DNA of 64,000 bases from Svornostia abyssi (GTDB lineage: Bacteria > Actinomycetota > Thermoleophilia > Solirubrobacterales > Solirubrobacteraceae): assembly GCA_024666565.1 (NCBI GenBank), contig CP088295.1, forward strand, positions 2,790,001-2,854,000. Reading direction: 5' to 3'. The position numbers and the translations under genes were made by a program. The notes beneath the pieces were generated by a model that did no database searches, had not been told where the DNA came from, and saw nothing but the letters and a program-made list of their open reading frames with translations. Of this stretch, positions 7,734 through 15,885 are shown in pieces (position 1 is the stretch's first letter; each line of letters begins with the position of its first letter).

Positions 7734-8762
7734 ATGCACGAGGCGCTCACCCACGCGAGCGATCGTCTGGGGATCGAGTTGCCGGCGCTGTCTCAAGCGT
7801 CAGACTTCTCGACGACCGAGATCCAAGAGGCGCGGCAGTTCTTCATGAGTCGCCTTGGCGAGAATCATGGCCTCGACATCGTGGTATGCGGCTCGATGGC
7901 GCGTCGTGAGATGTCGACTGCGAGCGACTTCGACTTCCTGGTGGTCGGGCACAGCCTGGTGGAGGACGCGACACGATTCCGTTCCTTTCGCGCAGCCTGC
8001 GAAGACTGGTGCGATGAGCGAGCGCTGAAGCCGCCCGGCTCGACCGGCATCTTTGGGCGCGTTGTTGCCGCAACCGAACTCGTCGATCAGATCGGGCTGG
8101 ACTCCGATACCAACGCGAGCCTGACGCGCCGGATCCTCATGCTGGAGGAGGGCGTCTCGGTGCTAGAGCCGCACCTGCATCGCAAGTTCGCCAAGGTGGC
8201 GATCGGGCGGTACCTACACGGCGGACAAAGTGAGCCGGGTGGCACCCCAAGGTTCCTCCTCAACGACGTGGTTCGGTACTGGCGCACGATCGCGGTCGAC
8301 TATCAGGCCAAGGTTTGGCAGAGCCTCACACCCAATGACTGGGGGCTTCGCTACCTGAAGCTCCGGATCTCTCGGAAGCTCACCTTCGTGGCGACGCTGG
8401 CGTCCTTGTTCCTAGTGGAACTTCGGCGACCCGAGGATTCGCGAACGTTTCTCGTTGACCAGTTCGTCGAGGTGCCTGCGCTTGCGCGGCTTGCTCAACT
8501 CTCAGACGACCTCGCAGACGAGGACCAGAGCCTTGCCTATCTGCGTGAAGTGCTCGTCGTCGCCGAGGAGTTCTCTGAGTTCCTGGCCGACGATGACCGA
8601 CGGACCGCCGCGAAAGAAGTGCTCCCTCCTGCCAGGGAGGCCACGGATGAAGTCTTCAGCGCGATGCGCGAGCGTTCCATCCAGCTGCAGCAAGCGCTTG
8701 AGGGACTGTTCTTCGAATCACCGACGCTGGGACCTCTCAGCCGAAAGTACCTGTCGTTTTGA
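7734..8762 (+). CDS. Nucleotidyltransferase-domain protein, SOS box-associated
   Basis: The 342-residue protein carries a minimal nucleotidyltransferase signature CGSMARREMSTASDFDFLVV (about residues 54-73): GS followed by DxD, as in the Pol-beta superfamily. The rest is long, charged and mostly helical. It is not clearly a CD-NTase of CBASS, since no effector of a CBASS type is adjacent. The next gene, 22 bases downstream, encodes a small putative HTH protein. A LexA-type box precedes the gene, so DNA damage induction is predicted. Possible roles are a nucleotidylating toxin, a tRNA- or protein-modifying enzyme, or a regulator of element excision; none can be chosen from sequence alone. Confidence 0.65.
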   Translation: MHEALTHASDRLGIELPALSQASDFSTTEIQEARQFFMSRLGENHGLDIVVCGSMARREMSTASDFDFLVVGHSLVEDATRFRSFRAACEDWCDERALKPPGSTGIFGRVVAATELVDQIGLDSDTNASLTRRILMLEEGVSVLEPHLHRKFAKVAIGRYLHGGQSEPGGTPRFLLNDVVRYWRTIAVDYQAKVWQSLTPNDWGLRYLKLRISRKLTFVATLASLFLVELRRPEDSRTFLVDQFVEVPALARLAQLSDDLADEDQSLAYLREVLVVAEEFSEFLADDDRRTAAKEVLPPAREATDEVFSAMRERSIQLQQALEGLFFESPTLGPLSRKYLSF

Positions 8763-8784
8763 CCCCGATCCGCAAAGGAGTTGC

Positions 8785-9027
8785 GTGAGCGTTATCTACA
8801 AGCCGAGCGAACGCGAGCGGCGAACCGCCGAAGCGATTCGCTCTGAGGTGCGAGAGAAGCTCGACAGCGGTGCGATCTCCGTCGAGGAAGCGTCGGGCCG
8901 CCTCGGAGTCGCTCCCGTAGGACTGACTTCGCTGCTCGCCCGGAAGTGGACCTTCGAGGAGGCGTTTCGCATCGCCAGCAACCTCGACGTCGACTTCGCC
9001 GAAGCCCTGAACGAGGAAACTGCCTAG
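8785..9027 (+). CDS. Small putative HTH protein paired with nucleotidyltransferase
   Basis: The start is GTG 8785, four bases after an AAAGGAG ribosome-binding site, giving 80 residues. The central part, ISVEEASGRLGVAPVGLTSL, looks like a helix-turn-helix, flanked by a charged N-terminal helix and an amphipathic C-terminal helix EAFRIASNLDVDFAEAL. The gene follows the nucleotidyltransferase in the same direction and ends just before a terminator hairpin, so the two form a bicistron. It could be an antitoxin or autoregulator; this is inference. Confidence 0.65.
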   Translation: MSVIYKPSERERRTAEAIRSEVREKLDSGAISVEEASGRLGVAPVGLTSLLARKWTFEEAFRIASNLDVDFAEALNEETA

Positions 9028-9037
9028 CAGTAGCCCA

Positions 9038-9067
9038 ATGGCCCCCAATTGAACGGTTGGGGGCCAT
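9038..9067 (+). terminator. Terminator-like hairpin after the nucleotidyltransferase pair
   Basis: An 11-bp perfect stem (ATGGCCCCCAA / TTGGGGGCCAT) with an 8-base loop sits 10 bases after the stop of the small HTH gene and is followed by GATATTTG. Its core stem TGGCCCCCAA/TTGGGGGCCA is the same as in the hairpin at 18018. Confidence 0.6.
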
Positions 9068-9189
9068 GATATTTGTCTGAGACGGCCCGCCGAACAAACG
9101 ATGAGTTGCTGCTAGGCAGGTAGTGCGCCGTGGCTGAGCTAGGGCAGCTCCGCGTCCGCTCCGGAGACCCGGTCCAGATAAGTACGGCG

Positions 9190-9215
9190 AAGGCCGCGCC
9201 ATATGGCGCGGCCTT
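9190..9215. terminator. Perfect 26-base palindromic hairpin, probable bidirectional terminator
   Basis: AAGGCCGCGCC ATAT GGCGCGGCCTT has an 11-bp perfect stem with a four-base loop. It lies between the convergent small HTH gene and the 97-residue minus-strand gene ending at 9240, where a terminator is expected. The rest of the 9068-9239 gap shows no convincing gene. Confidence 0.5.
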
Positions 9216-9239
9216 GGAAGTTTGGGCCAGTAAAAGCCC

Positions 9240-9533
9240 TCAGGCGCCCGGACAGCATGTGGGGAGTCGTGCGAGTACCTCGGCGTCTGCTCGCTGCGCC
9301 TGCCCAGTAGACACCAGTTCGTGGAAATGGCGCGCCGCCCAGTGCAGCCACGCGTCGAAGCGGCGCAGGGCCCCCGCGGTCTGCAGGGGGGCGTCTTCGT
9401 AGTCGACCCAGGCGCGCGCGATAACGACGATCTGTTCGTGCGACGGATCGTCGGAGGTCACCCACAGCAATACGGGACGCTCATTGCCTGGTGCGTCGGT
9501 GCACACCCAAAGCGAATGCGACAGAGCAGTCAT
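9240..9533 (-). CDS. Hypothetical protein, 97 residues
   Basis: The start is set at ATG 9533, which has GAAAGGAG about ten bases upstream; longer in-frame extension to 9656 is rejected because it would run through the promoter. The product begins MTALSHSLWVCTDAPGNERP and is rich in Trp, His and aromatic residues (WLHWAARHFHELV), with three cysteines including a terminal CC pair. It has its own well-formed promoter and a leader of about 80 bases containing an inverted repeat. No family is recognised. Confidence 0.6.
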   Translation of the reverse strand: MTALSHSLWVCTDAPGNERPVLLWVTSDDPSHEQIVVIARAWVDYEDAPLQTAGALRRFDAWLHWAARHFHELVSTGQAQRADAEVLARLPTCCPGA

Positions 9534-9618
9534 CTGCCCACAACTCCTTTCGTATCTTGACTCACGTTGAGGTCTGTCAACGCGAGAGAAAGACACGAAA
9601 AGTGGGGAGACCAGCGCT

Positions 9619-9647
9619 ATTTTACAATAAATAGCATTAGTCGTCAA
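9619..9647 (-). promoter_or_regulatory. Sigma-70-like promoter for the 97-residue gene
   Basis: On the minus strand TTGACG (9647-9642) and TAAAAT (9624-9619) are separated by 17 bases, close to the housekeeping consensus and conspicuous in GC-rich DNA. The -35 element overlaps the last codons of the upstream 372-residue gene. An inverted repeat (CTC-CGTTGA / TCAACG-GAG, 9561-9586) lies in the leader and may be an operator or attenuator. Confidence 0.65.
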
Positions 9648-10755
9648 TCTCCCCAATTGAGTTCATAGTACATTTCGGGAATGATGGGCCGTGGCGAGAA
9701 CGTGAAGTAGTCCTCAGCATCTCGCTCCAGGTCCACGCAGTCTCCCTCGGGGAGACGCCATGGGAAAGGTAGTGGTCGTCCACCACGTACCTCCGCATAG
9801 GCTTGGCGATCCCTCTCGCCCGACCAACCAGTTCGTCAGGGACCTTGGCACGGAGCGTGATCTCCTCGATCATGCTCGCAGGTCGGGTGAAGAATGAGAT
9901 GATCGGACTAAACGTGTCCGCCACATCTATGAGCGTCTGCGTAAAGCTCAGTTCAACCCGATCCCCGGTAACCAGGCCCCGTCCGAGGTGAAAGAAGTAC
10001 CAACCATACGGACTGAAATGAGGGTCAGGGAGGACCGCTAGGAGTCGATGGGGGACGGTTGCGCCGAGGAAAGCGCCGGCTTCAGGCCCTGAAAGCACGT
10101 TTACGCTCTCGGCATCGTGGTCGCCTGTGCCAGACCAAGGGAGAAAGACCGCTACGACTGGTTGCCGAACAGGGGTCGTCGCTTCATACAGCTCGCTGAT
10201 CGTCCAACGCTGCTCGGTTGGGTTCGTCGCCTCGATTTCGACAGCCCAACGGCGGGTGACGTTCCGATACCAACGGGTGCCCATCGCTTGGCTGTCCCGG
10301 AACTTCTCAACCACGTCAAGCGCCTTCCAGGTCTCATAGCGGCAAATCTCGCCCGCAAAGCCTCGAATGACAACGGCCTCTCGTGAACCCCTGAACGAAT
10401 CGCCCGTCGTCATCCCGAAGATCTCCGCGGCGGCCGCCTGCCGGTCTCGCAGCGATCGATCGGGGGCGTCGAAAGTCAGCAGGCACTCAAGCGCCTCTTG
10501 CTCTCGAGCATCAGGGTGGAGAGCGAGGACATCCTCGACGAGGGCTCTGATTGCGCTGTAGCGCACCTGGGCGCGGCGCTGGAGTTCTGTCCCGGTCAGG
10601 TCCTCGCGACGGGGCGAGGTCGCGAGCGTCCGCTGGACCGACGGGAGTCGTTCAAGCGCCGGGTACCGCGCCCGCAGCGCTGACTCAAGTTCGTGGACGA
10701 GTCTCGCCAAGTCGGCTTCGATCTCATCGGTCGTCGGCAGGTTGTCAAGCCTCAT
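9637..10755 (-). CDS. Hypothetical protein, 372 residues
   Basis: The start is set at ATG 10755 (MRLDNLPTTDEIEADLARLV). An N-terminal helical region with charged heptads (residues about 10-120) is followed by a mixed alpha/beta region with many aromatic residues (YRNVTRRWAVEIEA, SPYGWYFFHLGRGLV) and a basic tail. No signal peptide or membrane helix is visible. The last codons are unusually AT-rich because the promoter of the next minus-strand gene is embedded there. It is divergent from the transfer operon starting at 10919. The family is not recognised. Confidence 0.6.
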   Translation of the reverse strand: MRLDNLPTTDEIEADLARLVHELESALRARYPALERLPSVQRTLATSPRREDLTGTELQRRAQVRYSAIRALVEDVLALHPDAREQEALECLLTFDAPDRSLRDRQAAAAEIFGMTTGDSFRGSREAVVIRGFAGEICRYETWKALDVVEKFRDSQAMGTRWYRNVTRRWAVEIEATNPTEQRWTISELYEATTPVRQPVVAVFLPWSGTGDHDAESVNVLSGPEAGAFLGATVPHRLLAVLPDPHFSPYGWYFFHLGRGLVTGDRVELSFTQTLIDVADTFSPIISFFTRPASMIEEITLRAKVPDELVGRARGIAKPMRRYVVDDHYLSHGVSPRETAWTWSEMLRTTSRSRHGPSFPKCTMNSIGEIDD

Positions 10756-10918
10756 GCTGGGCGATTCTTGCAGCGACCGCTGATTACACCGTGCTGCCTT
10801 TGGTTCCAGCGCATTGCAGCCCGATGCACCCGGTTGCTTCCGATCTGGCAGCTGCAACCGCACTCTGCGACTGACGGCCCCCGCACCGGGTGGGAGGCGA
10901 CAATCACAGGAGGCAGTT

Positions 10919-11107
10919 GTGGCGTATCGAATGACGAGGGCTGAACGCCGGGCGGCTCTTATCGGCCAAGTCGCTCGCTTCGTCGGGCGAGGCGTGGACA
11001 TGGAGGCTGCGGTGCGAATCGTTGCACTCGACAACGGGCTGCGTGCGGAGGATGTGGTCGCGCTCATCGAGGCCAGGAACCAGGGCGATGGTCATGTTGG
11101 CTCCTGA
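10919..11107 (+). CDS. Small helical protein at head of transfer operon
   Basis: GTG 10919 is preceded by CAGGAGG six bases upstream. The 62-residue product (MAYRMTRAERRAALIGQVAR...) is basic at its N-terminus and then forms two helices with the pattern RGVDMEAAVRIVALDNGLR, resembling a small DNA-binding or UBA-like fold. It overlaps the next gene and is the first of a run of ten closely packed co-directional genes ending with the integrase. Function unknown. Confidence 0.65.
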   Translation: MAYRMTRAERRAALIGQVARFVGRGVDMEAAVRIVALDNGLRAEDVVALIEARNQGDGHVGS

Positions 11108-11405
11108 TCGCTACCGCGGCGGCGATGTCGACCGTCGCACGGCTCGAGAGGTGACGCGTTTGGACCGGCGGACACATGTCGAGGTCGAGCGAGTCCGACA
11201 GGCCGCATCGATCGAGGCAGCCAAGGTGGAGGCGGTGGGATACGTCGGCACGGTGGCACTGATGGAGACGGCGCACCTGGGCGTCGTCGAAGCCGCGCTT
11301 GCGCACCACGCTCCTCACAATGCCCGCCGGCTGCAGTACGTCGCGGATCGCTACACCGAGGCGATTGCCGATCGGGCGGTCCGACTGAGCCGGAGCCTGT
11401 CATGA
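11088..11405 (+). CDS. Hypothetical helical protein in transfer operon
   Basis: From ATG 11088 (or ATG 11094) about 105 residues. The start lies inside the end of the preceding gene and the stop overlaps the next ATG (ATGA), so it is translation-coupled on both sides. The sequence is almost wholly helical, with HVEVERVRQAASIEAAKVEA and many His/Arg residues, and no membrane span. No family is recognised; small proteins like this commonly precede the coupling ATPase in actinobacterial integrative elements. Confidence 0.6.
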   Translation: MVMLAPDRYRGGDVDRRTAREVTRLDRRTHVEVERVRQAASIEAAKVEAVGYVGTVALMETAHLGVVEAALAHHAPHNARRLQYVADRYTEAIADRAVRLSRSLS

Positions 11406-11710
11406 GTTCCGACACGGTGATCGCATCGATCCTGACTGCGGCCATGGTCGCGGTTTGGGGTCCGAAGATCCTGCTCGCCTACGTTGCACTCTTCGGGTTC
11501 CTCCTCATCGCGTGCGGGTTGGCGCGTGGCGCAGAGTGGCTACGGGAAGGGGTCCGGCGCCCACCGGCGCCTACGCGGCGGATCGATGACGACCGAGATG
11601 CCGCGGTTCGTGACCTCATCGCGCTCCGCCGTCAGGCGGTCCACGAGATGGTCGAGCTGTCGCGCGAGGACTTCATCGAGGGCACGGCTCGCGAGGTAGG
11701 GCGGCGATGA
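11402..11710 (+). CDS. Small membrane protein, transfer operon
   Basis: The 102-residue product has one or two N-terminal membrane helices (ILTAAMVAVWGPKILL and YVALFGFLLIACGLA, about residues 9-42) and a charged cytoplasmic-type helix (DDDRDAAVRDLIALRRQAVHEMVELS). It overlaps its upstream neighbour by ATGA and its downstream neighbour likewise. It may anchor or assist the coupling ATPase encoded downstream. Confidence 0.6.
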   Translation: MSSDTVIASILTAAMVAVWGPKILLAYVALFGFLLIACGLARGAEWLREGVRRPPAPTRRIDDDRDAAVRDLIALRRQAVHEMVELSREDFIEGTAREVGRR

Positions 11711-11865
11711 CCCAGGTCCTCGTGTGGCTGGCGATAGTGCTCGTGGCGGCGGCCGTCACCGGGCCCTTCATCGTGGCGGCCGTTAGCGCGCTCGCGTGGC
11801 CGATCGTCGCGGTTGCGCTGGCCATCGGGTTCGTGCGGCTGGCGTGGTTCTTCACGCGCGAGTAG
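11707..11865 (+). CDS. 52-residue membrane peptide, transfer operon
   Basis: ATG 11707 overlaps the preceding stop (ATGA). The 52 residues are nearly all hydrophobic: VLVWLAIVLVAAAVTGPFIV followed by a second span PIVAVALAIGFVRLAWFF, ending TRE. A two-TM hairpin peptide is predicted. Coding is supported by the overlap with its neighbour and by membrane-like composition in frame. Confidence 0.55.
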   Translation: MTQVLVWLAIVLVAAAVTGPFIVAAVSALAWPIVAVALAIGFVRLAWFFTRE

Positions 11866-12031
11866 CGGCCTGCTGACCCCTGGCGGATGTGCGCGGCTCC
11901 AGCGCCGGTCGCTCGTCAAGACCTGAATGTCTGCGAGCGGCGCCGAGGATTCGCGGCGCTTGCGATCAGACAATGGACTCACGCATAAAAGACAAGAGAG
12001 GTTGAGCAATAGCGGAAAGGAGGTGAGCTGG

Positions 12032-12199
12032 ATGGGACGACGGATCAAGGTGAAGGGAGTACGGCGCAAGGAGCTGGATGAAGATCAGCTCGCGATGGCG
12101 CTGTGGCTGATGGCCAAGGCAGAGGTCGAGCGCAAGCGCACTCGGGCCGCGGAGGAACGCCGCAAGCGACCAGACAGCCCAGGAGATCAGGCGCGATGA
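12032..12199 (+). CDS. Small basic protein upstream of coupling ATPase
   Basis: ATG 12032 follows a near-perfect AAAGGAGGTG ribosome-binding site (12016-12025). The 55-residue product begins MGRRIKVKGVRRKELDEDQL and ends in a highly charged tail with KAEVERKRTRAAEERRKR. Its stop overlaps the start of the coupling ATPase gene by ATGA. The long in-frame upstream extension is rejected on the strength of this ribosome-binding site. The 166-base gap before it (11866-12031) holds an AT-rich patch near 11,985 but no clear promoter. Confidence 0.6.
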   Translation: MGRRIKVKGVRRKELDEDQLAMALWLMAKAEVERKRTRAAEERRKRPDSPGDQAR

Positions 12200-14367
12200 A
12201 TGGCGAACTGATCCCAGCACTGGTCGCCGCAGGCGGTGGGACCGCGCTCTTGGGCGGCATCGCCTGGCACGAGCACTCACGCGAACGAGCCATGCGCGCC
12301 AGCCGTGTGCCGCGCGCTCTGCGGTTCCCGGCGGCCTCCCAGGAGAAGGACGCGCTCGCACTGCTGGGCGGCCTCACGGGCTTGGGACGTGAGTGCGAAC
12401 TCGTCCTCGACGTCATAGCCGACAGCCGAGGCATCCGTCACGTGATCCATGTCCCGTCGGCACGGGTCCAGTCGATTGAGAGCTATCTGGACTCGGCGCT
12501 GTCCGGCGGGCGCCTGGACGAGCTGCCTGACGCACTAGGGCCGCGCCGGGGGCGCTCCGTCGCGTTTGCGCCACCAACGCTCACGCTCCTGCGTACCGAC
12601 GAAGCAGCCGCAACGAGCCGGGCACTGCTCGCAACGATGGCGAGGCTCGGCGAGGGTGAGCGCATGCGGCTGTCCTGGGCGATTCGTCCGGGGCATGTCG
12701 CACCGATTCCAAAGGTGCCCGTCAAGGACGCCGCTCCGTTCCAGCGCCTTGAGCATCAGGCGCTGTTGCGCCGCTCAGGCGAAGCCGGGTTCCTCGTAGC
12801 CGGCCTCCTGACCGTCTCTGCCAGTCCGGAGCGTGCTCGCGAGCTCAGTGATCACGTACTGAGTGTCATCCGGGGCCGGCGCTCGGTCGGCCCAGGCGTC
12901 CTCGTCCGTCGGCGACGTGGCCGATCCGCAGAGCTTCCCTCAACCTACGGGCAACGCGGCTGGCTCAGCAGCACGGAACTCTTGCCGCTACTCGCATGGC
13001 CGCTCGGCGACGACGTCATCCCGGGAGTAGAGCCTGGAGTCTCCAGGCGACTTCTCGTGCCGGCATCGGTCACGACCGAGGGACGTCGGTTGTTCGTCGG
13101 CCGTGACGCTCGAGGCGATCGGCCCGTCGCTCTGACGGCAGAGGCCGCGAGGCATCACAGCCTGTACGTCGGGCCCAGTGGCGTCGGCAAGTCGGTTCTC
13201 CTTGCGCGCGGCATCCTGTCGGACATCGCTGGCGGCTACGGCGGAATCCTCATCGACCCGAAGCAGGATCTCGCCGCCGACGTGCTCGACCGGATCCGAC
13301 CCGAAGACGCCGAGCGGATCGTCGTACTCGAACCCGGAAAGCCTGGCCCGGTCCCCGGACTCGACTTGTTCTCCTCTGGGGACCCAGACCTGCGGGCCGA
13401 CGTCATCTTGGGCGCGCTTGGCGCGATCTTCCGCGACCACTGGGGACCTCGAACCGAGAGCTACCTCCGGCTCGGACTGGCCACGCTGAGTGTGCAACCG
13501 CGCCCCGTATTGACCGACTGGATGCGTCTCTTCGCAGACGCCGGCTACCGGCGCTCAGCGGTCGCACGGCTGCACGATCCACTGCTCAAGATGGAGTGGG
13601 CGCGGTTCGAGTCGCTCAGTGCTGCCGAACAGGCACAACACATCGCCGCCCCGGTCAACCGTCTCGTGAGCCTGCTGTCCAGGCCAGCGCTGCGTAACGT
13701 GCTCGCGCAAGAACAGCCGAAGCTCGATATCCCGGGGCTCCTCGCGGCTCGCAAGTGGCTCATCGTCAGCCTCAGCCCGGGCAGCTTGGGCGAACCGGCA
13801 ACACGCCTCCTGGGTGCCGTGATCATGTACGCGGCTTGGTCGGCGATCGAGCAGCGGGCTTCACTGCCGCCGATGCAGCGCCACCCGGTCTTCCTCGCCG
13901 TCGACGAGCTCCAAACGCTGTCGAGCTTGCCATTCGGCCTCGAGTTCTTGCTCGAGCGTGCCCGTGGCCTCGGTTGTGGCGTCACGGTCGCGACTCAGGG
14001 CTTGCGTCGCCTTCCGGGGGACATGCGCGCGAGTCTTCTGACGAACGCAGCCACGCTGGTGGCGTTTCGCCAGAGCCACGACGAGGCCGAGCGCCTCGCG
14101 CGGGAACTCCCAGGCGTGACCGCTGCCGACCTGAAAGCTCTGCGGCCGTTCGAGGTGGCAGCCAGGGTCGCTAGCGGTGCGGGAAGCGCGGTCTCGGTCG
14201 TCACCGGGACAACCGAACCGCCCATGGAGGCCACGGGCATGGCGGGCCGGATTCGCGAGTTGTCCGCAGGGCGGTACGGCGGTGTCGCGACGGACCTTGC
14301 TGCACCACCCGTTGATGCCGATGTCTCACCAGAGGCCGACTTGGGCCAGATCGGGAGGGTGCAATGA
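12196..14367 (+). CDS. VirD4/TraD-like type IV coupling ATPase
   Basis: The start at ATG 12196 gives 723 residues. The N-terminus has a possible membrane segment (LIPALVAAGGGTALLGGIAW). After a region of about 300 residues come Walker A YVGPSGVGKSVLLARG, IDPKQDLAADVL, and Walker B HPVFLAVDELQTLS with a following sensor-like TVATQGLRRLP. These are the hallmarks of VirD4/TraG-type DNA-pumping ATPases that bring the relaxosome to a secretion channel. The neighbour downstream is a replication-relaxation protein, consistent with DNA transfer. No VirB4 or channel genes are visible, so the channel would come from elsewhere or from outside the window. Confidence 0.85.
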   Translation: MNGELIPALVAAGGGTALLGGIAWHEHSRERAMRASRVPRALRFPAASQEKDALALLGGLTGLGRECELVLDVIADSRGIRHVIHVPSARVQSIESYLDSALSGGRLDELPDALGPRRGRSVAFAPPTLTLLRTDEAAATSRALLATMARLGEGERMRLSWAIRPGHVAPIPKVPVKDAAPFQRLEHQALLRRSGEAGFLVAGLLTVSASPERARELSDHVLSVIRGRRSVGPGVLVRRRRGRSAELPSTYGQRGWLSSTELLPLLAWPLGDDVIPGVEPGVSRRLLVPASVTTEGRRLFVGRDARGDRPVALTAEAARHHSLYVGPSGVGKSVLLARGILSDIAGGYGGILIDPKQDLAADVLDRIRPEDAERIVVLEPGKPGPVPGLDLFSSGDPDLRADVILGALGAIFRDHWGPRTESYLRLGLATLSVQPRPVLTDWMRLFADAGYRRSAVARLHDPLLKMEWARFESLSAAEQAQHIAAPVNRLVSLLSRPALRNVLAQEQPKLDIPGLLAARKWLIVSLSPGSLGEPATRLLGAVIMYAAWSAIEQRASLPPMQRHPVFLAVDELQTLSSLPFGLEFLLERARGLGCGVTVATQGLRRLPGDMRASLLTNAATLVAFRQSHDEAERLARELPGVTAADLKALRPFEVAARVASGAGSAVSVVTGTTEPPMEATGMAGRIRELSAGRYGGVATDLAAPPVDADVSPEADLGQIGRVQ

Positions 14368-15269
14368 CCCGTCCGACCGGCCGACCGGCCGCGTTGAGCG
14401 ACGGGCCGGAGAATTCCCGCACCTCTGGCCCTTCTGGGTCCGTAAGGGCCAGGACTACTTCGGGCCCCCGCGTGGTCCGTCGTGTGTCGGCGGCGCGCCT
14501 GGGCGCAATCGCCGACGAGCTCACAGATCAGGACCGAGCGGTCCTGACGTTCCTGAACTCGACCCGCATGGCAACCGGGACTCAACTCGCTCGAAGGCTG
14601 TGGGCGTCCGAGGACCCGAGCGACCGTCACGCGCGGGCGGCTCGGCGGGCACTCCACCGGCTGGAAGGACTGCGACTCATCGGGCGGCTCGGCCGGCGGC
14701 TGGGTGGCATCAGAGCCGGAAGCTCCTCGATCGTCTACCGCCTCGAGACCCCGGGGCACCGACTCCTCACACCGGGTCGCAAGAAGCCGGTCGCACACAC
14801 CAGCTACGTCACGCTGGCCCACACGCTCGCCGTCACTGAGCTAGTCGTTCAACTTCACGAGCGCGCGATCCACAGCGACCTCGCCATAGCGAGCCTCGAA
14901 ACCGAACCGGCATGTTGGCGGACGTTCATCGGACCGTACGGCGACCTCGTCTTCTTGCGGCCCGACTTCTTCGCCGTGCTCGCCGGCCCGGTACATCAGG
15001 ACCGCTGGTTCGTTGAGGTCGACCTGGCCACCGAGTCTCCGGCCCGAGTCCGAGCCAAAGCGAAGCGTTATCTCGCCCACCTCCTCGCGGGCACCGAGCA
15101 GCGAGCGCACGGTGCCTACCCGCGGGTCGTGTGGGCCGTCCCGAATGAAGCACGCCACGCACAGCTCGAGCAGGCGCTTCACGATCTCGATCCCCTCGCA
15201 CCCCGGCTGTTCGTCGTCTGGCACTTCGACGAGGTCGCCGGCCGCTTGATTGCGGAGGGCACAGCGTGA
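14364..15269 (+). CDS. Replication-relaxation (Replic_Relax) family protein
   Basis: The 301-residue protein has a disordered N-terminus, then a winged-helix region (LTDQDRAVLTFLNSTRMATG...ARRALHRLEGLRLIGRLGRR) and a C-terminal domain starting near LAHTLAVTELVVQLHERA with acidic/aromatic motifs FFVEVDLATES-like (WFVEVDLATES). This matches the plasmid Replic_Relax family found with coupling ATPases in actinobacterial elements, thought to act in DNA relaxation or initiation of transfer/replication. Starts and stops overlap both neighbours (ATGA, GTGA). Confidence 0.75.
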   Translation: MTRPTGRPAALSDGPENSRTSGPSGSVRARTTSGPRVVRRVSAARLGAIADELTDQDRAVLTFLNSTRMATGTQLARRLWASEDPSDRHARAARRALHRLEGLRLIGRLGRRLGGIRAGSSSIVYRLETPGHRLLTPGRKKPVAHTSYVTLAHTLAVTELVVQLHERAIHSDLAIASLETEPACWRTFIGPYGDLVFLRPDFFAVLAGPVHQDRWFVEVDLATESPARVRAKAKRYLAHLLAGTEQRAHGAYPRVVWAVPNEARHAQLEQALHDLDPLAPRLFVVWHFDEVAGRLIAEGTA

Positions 15270-15796
15270 GCGCCCGTTACGACAAGCTCTCGGTCGGCTC
15301 CTCGGTCGAGTGGTACACGCCGCCCGAGATCTTCGACGCCCTCCGGCTGACCTTCGATCTCGACGTGTGCGCCCCGCCCGGAGGCCTGCCGTGGATTCCG
15401 GCCGAGCGCTCGTTCTCTCGCGCCGACGACGGGCTCGCCCAGGAGTGGCACGGCCGCGTCTGGATGAATCCGCCCTACGGCTTGCAGATCCGACCGTGGA
15501 TGCAGAAGCTGGCCCGCCACGGTGACGGGATCACGCTCGTCCACGCACGCACCGATACCGCCTGGTTTCGCGAGGCGACCGCCGCCGCAACAGCGATCTG
15601 CTTCATCGCCGGTCGGGTGCGATTCGTGCGAGGGGCGACCATGTCATCCAAGGGCCCGGGCTCGCCCGTTTCCAATGTCCTGCTCGCCTTCGGGCAGACC
15701 TGTGCAGTCGCGCTGATCGAAGCCAACCTCGGCCCAACCCTCCTGATCCCTGGTGGCCTCCGACCCGATGGCTACGACCACCCGAGGAAGTCATGA
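15266..15796 (+). CDS. Phage-type DNA N6-adenine methyltransferase
   Basis: GTG 15266 overlaps the preceding stop. The 176-residue protein has the DNA N-6-adenine methyltransferase (Dam, phage type) layout: WYTPPEIFDALRLTFDLDVC near the N-terminus, the catalytic motif MNPPYG (about residues 67-72), and LVHARTDTAWF. There is no adjacent restriction enzyme. Phage and element enzymes of this type methylate adenine in self DNA, so a role in protecting the element from restriction or marking its origin is plausible. Confidence 0.85.
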   Translation: MSARYDKLSVGSSVEWYTPPEIFDALRLTFDLDVCAPPGGLPWIPAERSFSRADDGLAQEWHGRVWMNPPYGLQIRPWMQKLARHGDGITLVHARTDTAWFREATAAATAICFIAGRVRFVRGATMSSKGPGSPVSNVLLAFGQTCAVALIEANLGPTLLIPGGLRPDGYDHPRKS

Positions 15797-15885
15797 CCGC
15801 CGTGGATGGGACCACGGCCGGTCTCAGCTCAACCCCCACACGAGCTGGGACCGGCCGCCAATGCCATCCACGACTGGAGGACAAC

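Noticed and set aside
7734..9027. CBASS assignment for the nucleotidyltransferase pair
   Set aside because: The GS...DxD motif alone is not enough; no Cap effector, E1/E2, HORMA or other CBASS partner is adjacent.
9080..9185. Possible second tRNA or tRNA fragment near 9,123 (GTGCGCCG...)
   Set aside because: No T-loop GTTCRA block, no acceptor pairing and no anticodon stem could be built, so it is not taken as a left attachment site.
11927..12031. Longer start for the small basic protein before the coupling ATPase
   Set aside because: The AAAGGAGGTG site at 12016 fixes the start at 12032; the upstream extension has no coding character.
12196..15269. Complete self-transmissible ICE
   Set aside because: Only the coupling ATPase and replication-relaxation gene are visible; no VirB4, VirB6 or other channel genes occur in the window.
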